In this document: positions 62,311 to 64,000 of the stretch, in pieces
Numbering within the stretch: the first letter of the stretch is position 1
Layout of the letters: each line of letters begins with the position of its first letter
NCBI GenBank assembly: GCA_028698995.1
Contig: JAQVVM010000015.1
Span: 1-64,000, forward strand
Length of the DNA stretch: 64,000 nt
Direction of reading: 5' to 3'
From: Bacteroidales bacterium
GTDB lineage: Bacteria; Bacteroidota; Bacteroidia; Bacteroidales; PXBB01
Notes under the pieces: generated by a model
What the model saw: only the letters and a program-made list of their open reading frames with translations
Told to the model about the DNA's origin: nothing
Databases searched by the model: none
Position numbers and translations under genes: made by a program

Positions 62311-64000
62311 ACAGAAAAGATATTCTTATATCCTATAATCAAATAAATAATCATCTGATTAACAACAAGATAATTAAAGCTATAAAAGCCTTACGAAAAA
62401 ATATCAACACCCGTACAGATGATGTGCTTTTGAGTTCCCTTGAAAACATTGAAACCACCTACAGTCTTGTTTTGGACTATGCCATCAGGGGGGTGAAAGA
62501 TCCAAAAAGAACTGAAATATACAATAAATTGGTTAAATCTCTATTAGAACTTAATGACAGAACAAAAAATCAATTACTCGATGCACAATTTTCCCAGTTT
62601 TATCATCAAAAGAAAAGCATTCTTTCAAAGAGCACCTATTTTCATCACAAAATAAAGGAAATCAGCGAACATGCTTCTGTTTCAGATGAATTAAGCAACC
62701 TTCTGGAAGGAATGAAAATTGAAAAACCGGCAGATGAACAAGTTGACATGCATGCTGTTATTGAAGAACTTTTTTTATATGTGTGGTTCACCGAAATGTT
62801 ATCAGATGCCGACATAGAGATGCTTAAGCTCATGTTTGAAAGCGATGTTTTTACAACCCAACACAAAGACCTGATTGTAAGCAGTTTAACCCTAGGTTTA
62901 CTTGATAATTTTGATGCTCGTAAATTAATTTGGCTTGCAGAAATGATGATCAACTCAAATTTTCAGTCAAGGGAAAGGGTATTCGCAGGACTGATGTTTG
63001 CGCTTTATAAATATGATTACCGCTTGCATTTTTATCCCGAAATAGAAAATATTTTGAAAACATTAGCTTTAAATTCTGAAATAAAGTCTTTTTCGGAGTT
63101 TTTGTTGATTCAGCTTATCAAGGCAAAAGATACAGAGAAGTTTACCAAAAAATTGAGAGATGAGATTATGCCTGATATTATTAAACATGCCCCTAAAATT
63201 CAGGAACGGCTTGACCTTGACAACATACTGCCTGAAGATGAAGATAAAAATCCAAATTGGGAAAGCATTCTCGAAGATGCTCCCGACCTTATGAAAAAAC
63301 TCGAAGAACTTTCGAGATTGCAGCTTGAAGGTACCGATGTATTTATGGGAACCTTTGCCATGTTAAAAAATTTCCCCTTTTTCCATAAGGCATCCAATTG
63401 GTTCATGCCTTTTTATCCTGAAAACCCTGAAATCTCAACAGTCCTTGATTATGAGGGAGATGATTTTAAAAGGACATTCCTTCATTTACTTGAAAGATCT
63501 ACACATATGTGTAACTCAGATAAGTATTCTTTTTGCTTAAACATCACCGCAATGCCCGAAGCACAGAAGAAAATGATGCTTCAAATGTTTAAAGCTGAAC
63601 TCGAAAGTATAAATGAAATCAATCAGGAGGACAGTAAAATTGATAAAACCCTGTCATCAAAAATTATTTTTACACAATACATTCAGGATTTATACCGGTT
63701 TTTCAAGTTGTTTCCACTAAAAAATGAATTTGAAGATATTTTTGAACAAGATCTTGACTTTTATAACAAGTCTTTTTTTATCTCATTTTTCTCAGATAAT
63801 GCCATTCTGGTGAAACTAAGTGATTTTTACTTCGAAAGCGGACATTATAAACATGCAGCAATTGTCTATGAACAGCTTATCGGGAAGGGTCTTAATACGC
63901 AGGTTGTTTTTGAAAAAGCGGCCTTTGCATACCAACAGCTCAACCAATTTGATAAGGCCATTGATATGTACAAAAAAGCAGAACTATTTGAAACAACAGT
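62307..64000 (+). CDS. TPR protein, 3' end beyond the window
   Basis: An open frame from ATG 62307, overlapping the glycosyltransferase stop by four bases, running off the window with 564 codons seen and no stop. No signal peptide. The N-terminal two-thirds is all-helical with many charged residues (NLLEGMKIEKPADEQVD, then VWFTEMLSDADIEML) and the later part contains TPR helices: SGHYKHAAIVYEQLI and YQQLNQFDKAIDMYKKAELF. Probably a cytoplasmic scaffold or regulator of a neighbouring function; large TPR proteins of this type are common in Bacteroidota. The partner is unknown. Confidence 0.8.
   Translation, partial: MNRKDILISYNQINNHLINNKIIKAIKALRKNINTRTDDVLLSSLENIETTYSLVLDYAIRGVKDPKRTEIYNKLVKSLLELNDRTKNQLLDAQFSQFYHQKKSILSKSTYFHHKIKEISEHASVSDELSNLLEGMKIEKPADEQVDMHAVIEELFLYVWFTEMLSDADIEMLKLMFESDVFTTQHKDLIVSSLTLGLLDNFDARKLIWLAEMMINSNFQSRERVFAGLMFALYKYDYRLHFYPEIENILKTLALNSEIKSFSEFLLIQLIKAKDTEKFTKKLRDEIMPDIIKHAPKIQERLDLDNILPEDEDKNPNWESILEDAPDLMKKLEELSRLQLEGTDVFMGTFAMLKNFPFFHKASNWFMPFYPENPEISTVLDYEGDDFKRTFLHLLERSTHMCNSDKYSFCLNITAMPEAQKKMMLQMFKAELESINEINQEDSKIDKTLSSKIIFTQYIQDLYRFFKLFPLKNEFEDIFEQDLDFYNKSFFISFFSDNAILVKLSDFYFESGHYKHAAIVYEQLIGKGLNTQVVFEKAAFAYQQLNQFDKAIDMYKKAELFETT

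Overview
The window looks like the chromosome of a low-GC member of the Bacteroidota. Three lines of evidence agree. It carries type IX secretion hallmarks: a PorW/SprE lipoprotein, one giant protein with a gliding-type (type B) sorting domain, and one protein with a type A sorting domain. Many starts are preceded by the phylum's unusual promoter, TTG/TTTG, about 19 nt, TAnnTTTG. The gene pairs also fit (dxr-rseP, ftsK-lolA, porW-bactofilin-AtpZ/AtpI, DUF5686 protein). Species cannot be named. There is no phage, no intact insertion sequence, no CRISPR array and no rRNA in the window.

Layout. 0.2-4.7 kb (minus): four-gene operon of M23 peptidase, dxr, rseP and an amidohydrolase. 5.0-8.7 kb (plus): porW/sprE, then bactofilin, AtpZ and an AtpI-like gene, with the expected ATP synthase genes absent. 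8.9-13.1 kb (plus): 1384-residue secreted SprB-repeat protein. 13.3-17.5 kb (minus): deoC, tungsten aldehyde:ferredoxin oxidoreductase, an unrecognised protein and a GNAT, apparently one operon. 17.6-22.1 kb (plus): ftsK, lolA, tRNA-Glu, rpsT, radC. 22.2-24.4 kb (minus): collagen-like secreted protein with a glycine-rich end. 24.7-26.8 kb (plus): PgpH-type cyclic-di-AMP phosphodiesterase. 26.8-34.1 kb (minus): AlkD-like protein, alpha-2-macroglobulin, universal stress protein. 34.2-36.0 kb (plus): uridine phosphorylase-like enzyme and a degenerate SirB1-like protein. 36.0-38.5 kb (minus): DUF5686 protein. 38.7-40.4 kb (plus): DUF368/PopT and aroE. 40.7-43.1 kb: accessory pocket with a type IX cargo protein, a decayed aroE fragment and an Mrr endonuclease. 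43.2-48.1 kb (minus): lipid-type operon (acyltransferase, secreted protein, carotenoid/retinol-type oxidoreductase, C45 acyltransferase). 48.3-51.4 kb (minus): coiled-coil membrane protein, a cluster of short hairpins, MscS channel. 51.6-54.9 kb (plus): tex, a lipoprotein, a Nudix hydrolase. 55.2-64.0 kb (plus): exported transglutaminase-like protein, two glycosyltransferases, xdhC, the xanthine dehydrogenase small subunit, a third glycosyltransferase and a TPR protein cut by the window end.

How genes may work together. PorW serves the secretion system that exports the two sorting-domain proteins. DeoC releases acetaldehyde, which the neighbouring tungsten enzyme could oxidise with ferredoxin; the uridine phosphorylase elsewhere in the window fits the same nucleoside catabolism. 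PopT recycles the undecaprenyl phosphate used in envelope glycan assembly.

Most worth a second look: the deoC-AOR operon with its unknown third gene and a cysteine-rich DeoC tail; the xdhC-xdhA pair with no molybdenum subunit beside it; the acyltransferase/oxidoreductase/C45 operon; the covarying GTAN-loop hairpins at 49.4-49.6 kb; and the aroE relic at 42.0 kb. All functions are read from sequence motifs only; no database search was run.
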